Positions 55,608 through 64,000 of a DNA stretch of 64,000 bases are shown piece after piece; positions within the stretch are counted from its first letter, which is position 1; each line of letters starts with the position of its first letter. This stretch comes from Magicicada septendecula. Lineage: Eukaryota; Arthropoda; Insecta; Hemiptera; Cicadidae. The stretch lies in assembly GCA_034769895.1 (NCBI GenBank), contig CM068367.1, positions 315,331,986 through 315,395,985 on the forward strand, given 5' to 3'. A program made the position numbers and the translations under genes. The notes beneath the pieces were generated by a model. It made no database searches. It saw nothing but the letters and a program-made list of their open reading frames with translations, and had not been told where the DNA came from.

Positions 55608-58094
55608 TTACGTCTCGCTCCCACCACGACAATAGCGCAAGGCAGTGTTGTACAATACATTTGACTTGAAAACCAATTTATCATTTAAAACATGCGGCTT
55701 GGTATCAGTATTGTTGTATGCTTTATAAATTTTGTACTCTTCAAGAGCGTTCAAATATCGCCCTTTCTTACATATGTGAAGGGGCATCAAATTAGTTTTA
55801 AAACTAGTGTAGTTATGATTCTCGGAAATGAGGTGTTCTGCAAATTTTGACTTGATATTGTCCAAACTGTGAAAGTGTGTAGGCGGCCTATGTTCTGTAA
55901 ATCTTTTTAAAAAACCACGTCCTGTCTGGCCCACATAAAAGGCGTCACAATTGTCACATATCAATTTGTAAACACCAGTTTTGTGTTCAAGGCTGGTAGT
56001 TCTGCGGACACGAAGATTATTCATAATACTATTAGTGGTCTTATAAGTGACCTTGATAATACTGGTTTTACTAAAAATTGACCCAAAAATCTGAGGCATA
56101 AGGTATGTGTACGGTGTTGCAATGTATTTGCGTGTTGTATTTTCACGTGTTTTATGTCCGTTAGTGTTACTATGCCCCTTCTTATGTTTTCGAAGGATGT
56201 TGTTCACCATATTGACATCATAACCATTAGCAACTGCAATGTGTTTAATGGTGTCTAATTCCTCACGGTATTCTTTATCACCGAGGGGCAAAGATAAAAG
56301 TCTATAAATCATACTGTGGAAGGCAGCTAATTTCTGTGATAAAGGATGAAAAGACTTAGCATGTATTACAATATCAGTCGTTGTGAGTTTTCTATAGATG
56401 TCAAATTGTAACTTTTTATTATTGTCCTTAGCAACAGTTAAATCTAGAAAATTCAGTTTACCATTGTCTTCACTTTCATGTGTGAACTGCATTTTGTCAT
56501 TGATATTATTCAAATAATTATGTAAATTATCAATTTGCCTTTGTGTACCTTTGTATATTAAAAAGGTATCATCAACATACCTGCCGTAAAATATTATGTT
56601 ATTCTTGTGTTTGTTATTAGTGAGAATGAATGAATTTTCGAAATTATTTAGGTATATATCTGCAAGAAGACCTGAAAGTGGAAAACCCATTGCTAACCCA
56701 TTTTGTTGGCTGAAAAATTGATTATTGTGGGTAAAATAATTTTGATAAAGAACTAACTCCAAAATGTGCATCAATTCATTTATACTAATAATATCCAATT
56801 TATTAGTATTAATAAGGTTAATCCTAAGTATACGCAAGGTCTCAGCTACTGGTATATTCGTATACAAGTCCACAATATCAAAGGAAATAAGTTTGTAAGC
56901 CGGTTCAACTATTAAATTTTTAACCTTATTCACAAAGTCAACACTATTAATTAGACTATGATCATTAATTATTTGTATATTGTGTTTTATTATGGTGACT
57001 AGCTTTTTAGCCGTTTTATACCCCGGAGCAGTGGTGAAATTTACTAATGGTCTCAAGGGGATAGCATCCTTGTGGAGTTTGGGTAATCCTGTCAAAACGG
57101 GTGCTTTTGAATTTATAGGTTTCAAAGATCTTCTTGTTTGTTCATCAAACAAATGGGTGCATCTGTTTATACATTGATTTAATTGTTTTACATAATTTTC
57201 AGTTGGGTCAGAATTTAGTAAACCAATGTTGTTGTTAATAATGAAATTTTGTATTTTATTGTTATAATCTTCTCTGTCCATAATAACCACAGTGTTACCT
57301 TTGTCAGCTTTAGTGACGAGAGCTTTATTGTCAGATAATTTTTGTTTTAATCCTATTAAAATTTTCCGTTCTTTATTATAATTATTATTTGTTAAAGGAA
57401 TAGAGGAATGAACATTATTATACCGATTTTTAATGATTTTATTGAATTTTTCGTTTATTAAGAAACGTGTCTGGTCTTGATCTTTTTGGTCAACCATTGC
57501 CTTAACAACAGTCTCTGCATTGATAATTTCTGCAATAATTTGCTTACGATCAAGACTCGATTTGTGTACGGGAAGATTATATTTCAAACCTTTACTCAAT
57601 AAATCAGTTTCATCAGTATTTAAAACAAGGGACGTTAAATTCTGCAAACGCGTATAAAATTTGTGTTTACATTTGATATTGCTGGATATCGGTAACTGAT
57701 CATTCAACAACCTTTGTAGTTTATCTGATTGTTTTATACGCATTTGATAAACTATTCGCCTGACGTCATTGTTTATAAAATCCAGATAATGATTCAGTAC
57801 GGCTGGATGCGTGTTATCTAATAATTGTAAATGTAATTTGTATAATGTATAATTTAGGTTTGACTTTTTAATGTATAGAGATTTAATTTCTTCTTTAACT
57901 CTGTAAATTTCTGCATATTCTTTGGTTTTTGATTCAGCAATAGATGAACCTTTAAGTCTTATAATAGCATAATTCGGCATAACATTGTTCTCCAAACACG
58001 ATTTGTTGAACTTAATGTGTAAAATAGTTTTGTGTAATTGGACTTTAATATTTTGAAATTTTCGTACTAAGTTTGCAAAACTTGCAGTATTCAT
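55608..58094 (-). CDS. PLE unit 6, fused polyprotein
   Basis: 828 aa from ATG 58094. Here the junction reads AAGGCAATGG, with one more base than units 1-5, so the N-terminal domain continues into the RT. One uninterrupted frame is the normal PLE arrangement. Private changes fall in conserved places: MGFPLSG for MGSPLSG in the RT, THESEDN, KLTTTD, DNCDAF in the nuclease. The RT change makes activity doubtful. Confidence 0.9.
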   Translation of the reverse strand: MNTASFANLVRKFQNIKVQLHKTILHIKFNKSCLENNVMPNYAIIRLKGSSIAESKTKEYAEIYRVKEEIKSLYIKKSNLNYTLYKLHLQLLDNTHPAVLNHYLDFINNDVRRIVYQMRIKQSDKLQRLLNDQLPISSNIKCKHKFYTRLQNLTSLVLNTDETDLLSKGLKYNLPVHKSSLDRKQIIAEIINAETVVKAMVDQKDQDQTRFLINEKFNKIIKNRYNNVHSSIPLTNNNYNKERKILIGLKQKLSDNKALVTKADKGNTVVIMDREDYNNKIQNFIINNNIGLLNSDPTENYVKQLNQCINRCTHLFDEQTRRSLKPINSKAPVLTGLPKLHKDAIPLRPLVNFTTAPGYKTAKKLVTIIKHNIQIINDHSLINSVDFVNKVKNLIVEPAYKLISFDIVDLYTNIPVAETLRILRINLINTNKLDIISINELMHILELVLYQNYFTHNNQFFSQQNGLAMGFPLSGLLADIYLNNFENSFILTNNKHKNNIIFYGRYVDDTFLIYKGTQRQIDNLHNYLNNINDKMQFTHESEDNGKLNFLDLTVAKDNNKKLQFDIYRKLTTTDIVIHAKSFHPLSQKLAAFHSMIYRLLSLPLGDKEYREELDTIKHIAVANGYDVNMVNNILRKHKKGHSNTNGHKTRENTTRKYIATPYTYLMPQIFGSIFSKTSIIKVTYKTTNSIMNNLRVRRTTSLEHKTGVYKLICDNCDAFYVGQTGRGFLKRFTEHRPPTHFHSLDNIKSKFAEHLISENHNYTSFKTNLMPLHICKKGRYLNALEEYKIYKAYNNTDTKPHVLNDKLVFKSNVLYNTALRYCRGGSET

Positions 58095-58095
58095 G

Positions 58096-58166
58096 CTTAA
58101 AAGGATTAAATTCCAAATGTTTAGTACCAAGCCACGTGTTGTTCAATCAAATATATTGGAACTTAC
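58096..58166 (-). other. Predicted 71-bp intron, unit 6
   Basis: Splice signals as in unit 1. Confidence 0.65.
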
Positions 58167-58203
58167 CGTCTGCGGCTTTTAGAAACAGCGTCTTTACAAA
58201 ATT

Positions 58204-58235
58204 GACATGTTTCGGGACACTTGTCCCATCATCAG
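58204..58235 (-). ncRNA. Hammerhead-like motif, pLTR of unit 7
   Basis: Core unchanged. Nearby CACTTTTCAATCAC (for CACTTGTC) marks this pLTR and the last one. Confidence 0.6.
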
Positions 58236-58402
58236 AATTTAAAACAATCGTGTATCATTTAAAGTTGATACACTTTTCAATCACTTAAAACATTAAAATC
58301 CAATAGAAAACAAATAACTTAAAATAATATGATACTAAAATATTTCAAGCGAGTGCGAAGGTTTACCGATGTACATCGTATGAAGACCGACCGCGCACTA
58401 AT

Positions 58403-60888
58403 TTACGTCTCGCTCCCACCACGACAATAGCGCAAGGCAGTGTTGTACAATTCATTTGACTTGAAAACCAATTTATCATTTAAAACATGCAGCTTGGTAT
58501 CAGTATTGTTGTATGCTTTATAAATTTCGTACTCTTCAAGAGCGTTCAAATATCGCCCTTTCTTACCTATGTGAAGGGGTATCAAATTAGTTTTAAAATT
58601 AGTGTAGTTATGATTCTCGGAAATGAGGTGTTCTGCAAATTTTGACTTGATATTGTCCAAACTGTGAAAGTGTGTAGGCGGCCTATGTTCTGTAAATCTT
58701 TTTAAAAAACCACGTCCTGTCTGGCCCACATAAAAGGCGTCACAATCGTCACATATCAATTTGTAAACACCAGTTTTGTGTTCAAGGCTGGTAGTTCTGC
58801 GGACACGAAGATTATTCATAATACTATTAGTGGTCTTATAAGTGACCTTGATAATACTGGTTTTACTAAAAATTGACCCAAAAATCTGAGGCATAAGGTA
58901 TGTGTACGGTGTTGCAATGTATTTGCATGTTGTATTTTCACGTGTTTTATGTCCGTTAGTGTTACTATGCCCCTTCTTATGTTTTCGAAGGATGTTGTTC
59001 ACCATATTGACATCATAACCATTAGCAACTGCAATGTGTTTAATGGTGTCTAATTCCTCACGGTATTCTTTATCACGAGGGGCAAAGATAAAAGTCTATA
59101 AATCATACTGTGGAAGGCAGCTAATTTCTGTGATAAAGGATGAAAAGACTTAGCATGTATTACAATATCAGTCGTTGTGGGTTTTCTATAGATGTCAAAT
59201 TGTAACTTTTTATTATTGTCCTTAGCAACAGTTAAATCTAGAAAATTCAGTTTACCATTGTCTTCACTTTCAAGTGTGAACTGCATTTTGTCATTGATAT
59301 TATTCAAATAATTATGTAAATTATCAATTTGCCTTTGTGTACCTTTGTATATTAAAAAGGTATCATCAACATACCTGCCATAAAATATTATGTTATTCTT
59401 GTGTTTGTTATTAGTGAGAATGAATGAATTTTCGAAATTATTTAGGTATATATCTGCAAGAAGACCTGAAAGTGGAGAACCCATTGCTAACCCATTTTGT
59501 TGGCTGAAAAATTGATTATTGTAGGTAAAATAATTTTGATCAAGAACTAACTCCAAAATGTGCATCAATTCATTTATACTAATAATATCCAATTTATTAG
59601 TATTAATAAGGTTAATCCTAAGTATACGCAAGGTCTCAGCTACTGGTATATTCGTATACAAGTCCACAATATCAAAGGAAATAAGTTTGTAAGCCGGTTC
59701 AACTATTAAATTTTTAACCTTATTCACAAAGTCAACACTATTAATTAGACTATGATCATTAATTATTTGTATATTGTGTTTTATTATGGTGACTAGTTTT
59801 TTAGCCGTTTTATACCCCAGAGCAGTGGTGAAATTTACTAATGGTCTCAAGGGGATAGCATCCTTGTGGAGTTTGGGTAATCCTGTCAAAACGGGTGCTT
59901 TTGAATTTATAGGTTTCAAAGATCTTCTTGTTTGTTCATCAAACAAATGGGTGCATCTGTTTATACATTGATTTAATTGTTTTACATAATTTTCAGTTGG
60001 GTCAGAATTTAGTAAACCAATGTTGTTGTTAATAATGAAATTTTGTATTTTATTGTTATAATCTTCTCTGTCCATAATAACCACAGTGTTACCTTTGTCA
60101 GCTTTAGTGACGAGAGCTTTATTGTCAGATAATTTTTGTTTTAATCCTATTAAAATTTTCCGTTCTTTATTATAATTATTATTTGTTAAAGGAATAGAGG
60201 AATGAACATTATTATACCGATTTTTAATGATTTTATTGAATTTTTCGTTTATTAAGAAACGTGTCTGGTCTTGATCTTTTTGGTCAACCATTGCCTTAAC
60301 AACAGTCTCTGCATTGATAATTTCTGCAATAATTTGCTTACGATCAAGACTCGATTTGTGTACGGGAAGATTATATTTCAAACCTTTACTCAATAAATCA
60401 GTTTCATCAGTATTTAAAACAAGGGACGTTAAATTCTGCAAACGCGTATAAAATTTGTGTTTACATTTGATATTGCTGGATATCGGTAACTGATCATTCA
60501 ACAACCTTTGTAGTTTATCTGATTGTTTTATACGCATTTGATAAACTATTCGCCTGACGTCATTGTTTATAAAATCCAGATAATGATTCAGTACGGCTGG
60601 ATGCGTGTTATCTAATAATTGTAAATGTAATTTGTATAATGTATAATTTAGGTTTGACTTTTTAATGTATAGAGATTTAATTTCTTCTTTAACTCTGTAA
60701 ATTTCTGCATATTCTTTGGTTTTTGATTCAGCAATAGATGAACCTTTAAGTCTTATAATAGCATAATTCGGCATAACATTGTTCTCCAAACACGATTTGT
60801 TGAACTTAATGTGTAAAATAGTTTTGTGTAATTGGACTTTAATATTTTGAAATTTTCGTACTAAGTTTGCAAAACTTGCAGTATTCAT
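58403..60888 (-). pseudogene. PLE unit 7, fused polyprotein broken by 1-bp deletion
   Basis: Fused frame from ATG 60888. A single C is missing near 59077 (TATCACGAGG for TATCACCGAGG), shifting the frame after LLSLPL and ending it at 59050. The remaining linker and GIY-YIG domain are open in the other frame (58403-59005). Sequence is very close to unit 8 (LDQNYFTYNN, LIPLHIGKKGRY, SNELYN). Confidence 0.89.
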
Positions 60889-60889
60889 G

Positions 60890-60960
60890 CTTAAAAGGAT
60901 TAAATTCCAAATGTTTAGTACCAAGCCACGTGTTGTTCAATCAAATATATTGGAACTTAC
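60890..60960 (-). other. Predicted 71-bp intron, unit 7
   Basis: Splice signals as in unit 1. Confidence 0.65.
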
Positions 60961-60997
60961 CGTCTGCGGCTTTTAGAAACAGCGTCTTTACAAAATT

Positions 60998-61029
60998 GAC
61001 ATGTTTCGGGACACTTGTCCCATCATCAG
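60998..61029 (-). ncRNA. Hammerhead-like motif, pLTR of unit 8
   Basis: Core and stem II unchanged. Confidence 0.6.
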
Positions 61030-61196
61030 AATTTAAAACAATCGTGTATCATTTAAAGTTGATACACTTGTCAATCACTTAAAACATTAAAATCCAATAT
61101 AAAACAAATAACTTAAAATAATATGATACTAAAATATTTCAAGCGAGTGCGAAGGTTTACCGATGTACATCGTATGAAGACCGACCGCGCACTAAT

Positions 61197-63683
61197 TTAC
61201 GTCTCGCTCCCACCACGACAATAGCGCAAGGCAGTGTTGTACAATTCATTTGACTTGAAAACCAATTTATCATTTAAAACATGCGGCTTGGTATCAGTAT
61301 TGTTGTATGCTTTATAAATTTCGTACTCTTCAAGAGCGTTCAAATATCGCCCTTTCTTACCTATGTGAAGGGGTATCAAATTAGTTTTAAAATTAGTGTA
61401 GTTATGATTCTCGGAAATGAGGTGTTCTGCAAATTTTGACTTGATATTGTCCAAACTGTGAAAGTGTGTAGGCGGCCTATGTTCTGTAAATCTTTTTAAA
61501 AAACCACGTCCTGTCTGGCCCACATAAAAGGCGTCACAATCGTCACATATCAATTTGTAAACACCAGTTTTGTGTTCAAGGCTGGTAGTTCTGCGGACAC
61601 GAAGATTATTCATAATACTATTAGTGGTCTTATAAGTGACCTTGATAATACTGGTTTTACTAAAAATTGACCCAAAAATCTGAGGCATAAGGTATGTGTA
61701 CGGTGTTGCAATGTATTTGCGTGTTGTATTTTCACGTGTTTTATGTCCGTTAGTGTTACTATGCCCCTTCTTATGTTTTCGAAGGATGTTGTTCACCATA
61801 TTGACATCATAACCATTAGCAACTGCAATGTGTTTAATGGTGTCTAATTCCTCACGGTATTCTTTATCACCGAGGGGCAAAGATAAAAGTCTATAAATCA
61901 TACTGTGGAAGGCAGCTAATTTCTGTGATAAAGGATGAAAAGACTTAGCATGTATTACAATATCAGTCGTTGTGGGTTTTCTATAGATGTCAAATTGTAA
62001 CTTTTTATTATTGTCCTTAGCAACAGTTAAATCTAGAAAATTCAGTTTACCATTGTCTTCACTTTCAAGTGTGAACTGCATTTTGTCATTGATATTATTC
62101 AAATAATTATGTAAATTATCAATTTGCCTTTGTGTACCTTTGTATATTAAAAAGGTATCATCAACATACCTGCCATAAAATATTATGTTATTCTTGTGTT
62201 TGTTATTAGTGAGAATGAATGAATTTTCGAAATTATTTAGGTATATATCTGCAAGAAGACCTGAAAGTGGAGAACCCATTGCTAACCCATTTTGTTGGCT
62301 GAAAAATTGATTATTGTAGGTAAAATAATTTTGATCAAGAACTAACTCCAAAATGTGCATCAATTCATTTATACTAATAATATCCAATTTATTAGTATTA
62401 ATAAGGTTAATCCTAAGTATACGCAAGGTCTCAGCTACTGGTATATTCGTATACAAGTCCACAATATCAAAGGAAATAAGTTTGTAAGCCGGTTCAACTA
62501 TTAAATTTTTAACCTTATTCACAAAGTCAACACTATTAATTAGACTATGATCATTAATTATTTGTATATTGTGTTTTATTATGGTGACTAGCTTTTTAGC
62601 CGTTTTATACCCCGGAGCAGTGGTGAAATTTACTAATGGTCTCAAGGGGATAGCATCCTTGTGGAGTTTGGGTAATCCTGTCAAAACGGGTGCTTTTGAA
62701 TTTATAGGTTTCAAAGATCTTCTTGTTTGTTCATCAAACAAATGGGTGCATCTGTTTATACATTGATTTAATTGTTTTACATAATTTTCAGTTGGGTCAG
62801 AATTTAGTAAACCAATGTTGTTGTTAATAATGAAATTTTGTATTTTATTGTTATAATCTTCTCTGTCCATAATAACCACAGTGTTACCTTTGTCAGCTTT
62901 AGTGACGAGAGCTTTATTGTCAGATAATTTTTGTTTTAATCCTATTAAAATTTTCCGTTCTTTATTATAATTATTATTTGTTAAAGGAATAGAGGAATGA
63001 ACATTATTATACCGATTTTTAATGATTTTATTGAATTTTTCGTTTATTAAGAAACGTGTCTGGTCTTGATCTTTTTGGTCAACCATTGCCTTAACAACAG
63101 TCTCTGCATTGATAATTTCTGCAATAATTTGCTTACGATCAAGACTCGATTTGTGTACGGGAAGATTATATTTCAAACCTTTACTCAATAAATCAGTTTC
63201 ATCAGTATTTAAAACAAGGGACGTTAAATTCTGCAAACGCGTATAAAATTTGTGTTTACATTTGATATTGCTGGATATCGGTAACTGATCATTCAACAAC
63301 CTTTGTAGTTTATCTGATTGTTTTATACGCATTTGATAAACTATTCGCCTGACGTCATTGTTTATAAAATCCAGATAATGATTCAGTACGGCTGGATGCG
63401 TGTTATCTAATAATTGTAAATGTAATTTGTATAATGTATAATTTAGGTTTGACTTTTTAATGTATAGAGATTTAATTTCTTCTTTAACTCTGTAAATTTC
63501 TGCATATTCTTTGGTTTTTGATTCAGCAATAGATGAACCTTTAAGTCTTATAATAGCATAATTTGGCATAACATTGTTCTCCAAACACGATTTGTTGAAC
63601 TTAATGTGTAAAATAGTTTTGTGTAATTGGACTTTAATATTTTGAAATTTTCGTACTAAGTTTGCAAAACTTGCAGTATTCAT
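61197..63683 (-). CDS. PLE unit 8, fused polyprotein, best preserved
   Basis: 828 aa from ATG 63683 to TAA at 61197-61199. No interruption, and the conserved RT motifs are intact (ADKG, FDIVDLYTN, AMGSPLSG, YVDD), as is the GIY-YIG domain with its C-x-x-C pair. RT positions are about 199 higher than in the split ORF2 numbering, so YVDD lies near residue 508 and GVY near 707. Of all units this is the most likely to encode an active enzyme. Expected role: target-primed reverse transcription after nicking by the GIY-YIG domain, in the nucleus. Confidence 0.93.
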   Translation of the reverse strand: MNTASFANLVRKFQNIKVQLHKTILHIKFNKSCLENNVMPNYAIIRLKGSSIAESKTKEYAEIYRVKEEIKSLYIKKSNLNYTLYKLHLQLLDNTHPAVLNHYLDFINNDVRRIVYQMRIKQSDKLQRLLNDQLPISSNIKCKHKFYTRLQNLTSLVLNTDETDLLSKGLKYNLPVHKSSLDRKQIIAEIINAETVVKAMVDQKDQDQTRFLINEKFNKIIKNRYNNVHSSIPLTNNNYNKERKILIGLKQKLSDNKALVTKADKGNTVVIMDREDYNNKIQNFIINNNIGLLNSDPTENYVKQLNQCINRCTHLFDEQTRRSLKPINSKAPVLTGLPKLHKDAIPLRPLVNFTTAPGYKTAKKLVTIIKHNIQIINDHSLINSVDFVNKVKNLIVEPAYKLISFDIVDLYTNIPVAETLRILRINLINTNKLDIISINELMHILELVLDQNYFTYNNQFFSQQNGLAMGSPLSGLLADIYLNNFENSFILTNNKHKNNIIFYGRYVDDTFLIYKGTQRQIDNLHNYLNNINDKMQFTLESEDNGKLNFLDLTVAKDNNKKLQFDIYRKPTTTDIVIHAKSFHPLSQKLAAFHSMIYRLLSLPLGDKEYREELDTIKHIAVANGYDVNMVNNILRKHKKGHSNTNGHKTRENTTRKYIATPYTYLMPQIFGSIFSKTSIIKVTYKTTNSIMNNLRVRRTTSLEHKTGVYKLICDDCDAFYVGQTGRGFLKRFTEHRPPTHFHSLDNIKSKFAEHLISENHNYTNFKTNLIPLHIGKKGRYLNALEEYEIYKAYNNTDTKPHVLNDKLVFKSNELYNTALRYCRGGSET

Positions 63684-63684
63684 G

Positions 63685-63755
63685 CTTAAAAGGATTAAAT
63701 TCCAAATGTTTAGTACCAAGCCACGTGTTGTTCAATCAAATATATTGGAACTTAC
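63685..63755 (-). other. Predicted 71-bp intron, unit 8
   Basis: Splice signals as in unit 1, just upstream of ATG 63683. Confidence 0.65.
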
Positions 63756-63792
63756 CGTCTGCGGCTTTTAGAAACAGCGTCTTTACAAAATT

Positions 63793-63824
63793 GACATGTT
63801 TCGGGACACTTGTCCCATCATCAG
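63793..63824 (-). ncRNA. Hammerhead-like motif, upstream pLTR of unit 8 / 3' end of unit 9
   Basis: Ninth copy of the motif in the array, unchanged. Neighbouring CACTTTTCAATCAC as in unit 7. Confidence 0.6.
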
Positions 63825-63991
63825 AATTTAAAACAATCGTGTATCATTTAAAGTTGATACACTTTTCAATCACTTAAAACATTAAAATCCAATATAAAAC
63901 AAATAACTTAAAATAATATGATACTAAAATATTTCAAGCGAGTGCGAAGGTTTACCGATGTACATCGTATGAAGACCGACCGCGCACTAAT

Positions 63992-64000
63992 TTACGTCTC
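63992..64000 (-). CDS. PLE unit 9, last codons only
   Basis: The stop codon and the two preceding codons (E, T) of the next PLE polyprotein, identical to the ends of units 1, 2 and 4-8. The rest lies beyond the window. Confidence 0.8.
   Translation of the reverse strand, partial: ET

Larger units (their letters stand above)
41332..64000 (-). mobile_element. Head-to-tail array of Penelope-like elements, more than 8 units
   Basis: Units repeat with a period of 2794 bp (2790 and 2795 where small indels occur) and near identity. All are on the minus strand. In each, reading the minus strand, come a pLTR of about 300 bp with a hammerhead-like motif, a 71-bp intron-like segment, then the polyprotein. 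The left edge at about 41332 is a pLTR without a following ORF, ending at the intron/ORF boundary. The right edge is cut by the window inside a ninth unit. PLEs are known to form tandem copies, but an array of this size and regularity is unusual. Collapsed or duplicated assembly should be kept in mind. Confidence 0.95.

Noticed and set aside
41642-63877. Many short plus-strand frames repeated in the PLE array (65 and 71 codons).
   Set aside because: They lie antisense to the PLE genes and pLTR and recur only because the units recur.

Overview
The window is eukaryotic and AT-rich, and nearly all of it is transposable elements. The mix is mariner, pogo/Tigger, PIF/Harbinger, BEL/Pao, Ty3/gypsy, an RNase H-bearing LINE and Penelope-like elements (PLEs) with GIY-YIG endonucleases. 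That mix, with short spliceosomal introns, points to an invertebrate, most likely an arthropod. The species cannot be told from the sequence. The only host gene I can support is the 3' end of one minus-strand gene, with three phase-compatible exons between 32.4 and 35.6 kb.

Layout. 1-4.9 kb: mostly unrecognised DNA with one broken gypsy integrase fragment (2564-3289). 4.9-6.2 kb: a mariner with TIRs and a frameshifted transposase. 6.8-7.65 kb: a short PIF/Harbinger remnant with TAA target duplications. 7.9-12.5 kb and 22.0-23.5 kb: three copies of an unnamed repeat, called R1 here. R1 carries a palindromic hairpin end, an internal satellite of about 160 bp per unit and a hammerhead-like motif. 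12.94-21.85 kb: a BEL/Pao retrotransposon with both LTRs and a perfect 5-bp target duplication. A second PLE family (PLE-B) has landed in its 5' LTR, and its polyprotein is decayed. 24.5-32.3 kb: a nest of insertions. An old inverted repeat encloses a mariner, which was split by a LINE (10-bp target duplication), which was in turn split by a Tigger whose transposase is still intact. 32.4-35.6 kb: host exons, with a decayed second Tigger in an intron. 37.4-40.65 kb: a gypsy remnant with a GC-rich candidate LTR.

41.3-64.0 kb: a head-to-tail array of Penelope-like elements on the minus strand, with a period of about 2794 bp. It holds eight full units and continues past the right edge. Each unit has a promoter/UTR block (pLTR) with a hammerhead-ribozyme-like motif, a predicted 71-bp intron just before the start codon, and an RT/GIY-YIG polyprotein. 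In units 6 and 8 the polyprotein is one 828-aa reading frame. Unit 7 is broken by a 1-bp deletion. Units 1-5 share a 1-nt deletion that splits the frame in two. Shared variants (1 with 4, 2 with 5, 3 with 6) suggest a three-unit higher-order repeat, so the array probably grew by DNA duplication as well as by retrotransposition.

The most interesting content is this PLE array: a retroelement organised like a satellite, with a possible self-cleaving RNA in every monomer. Related hammerhead-like motifs occur in the other PLE family and in R1.
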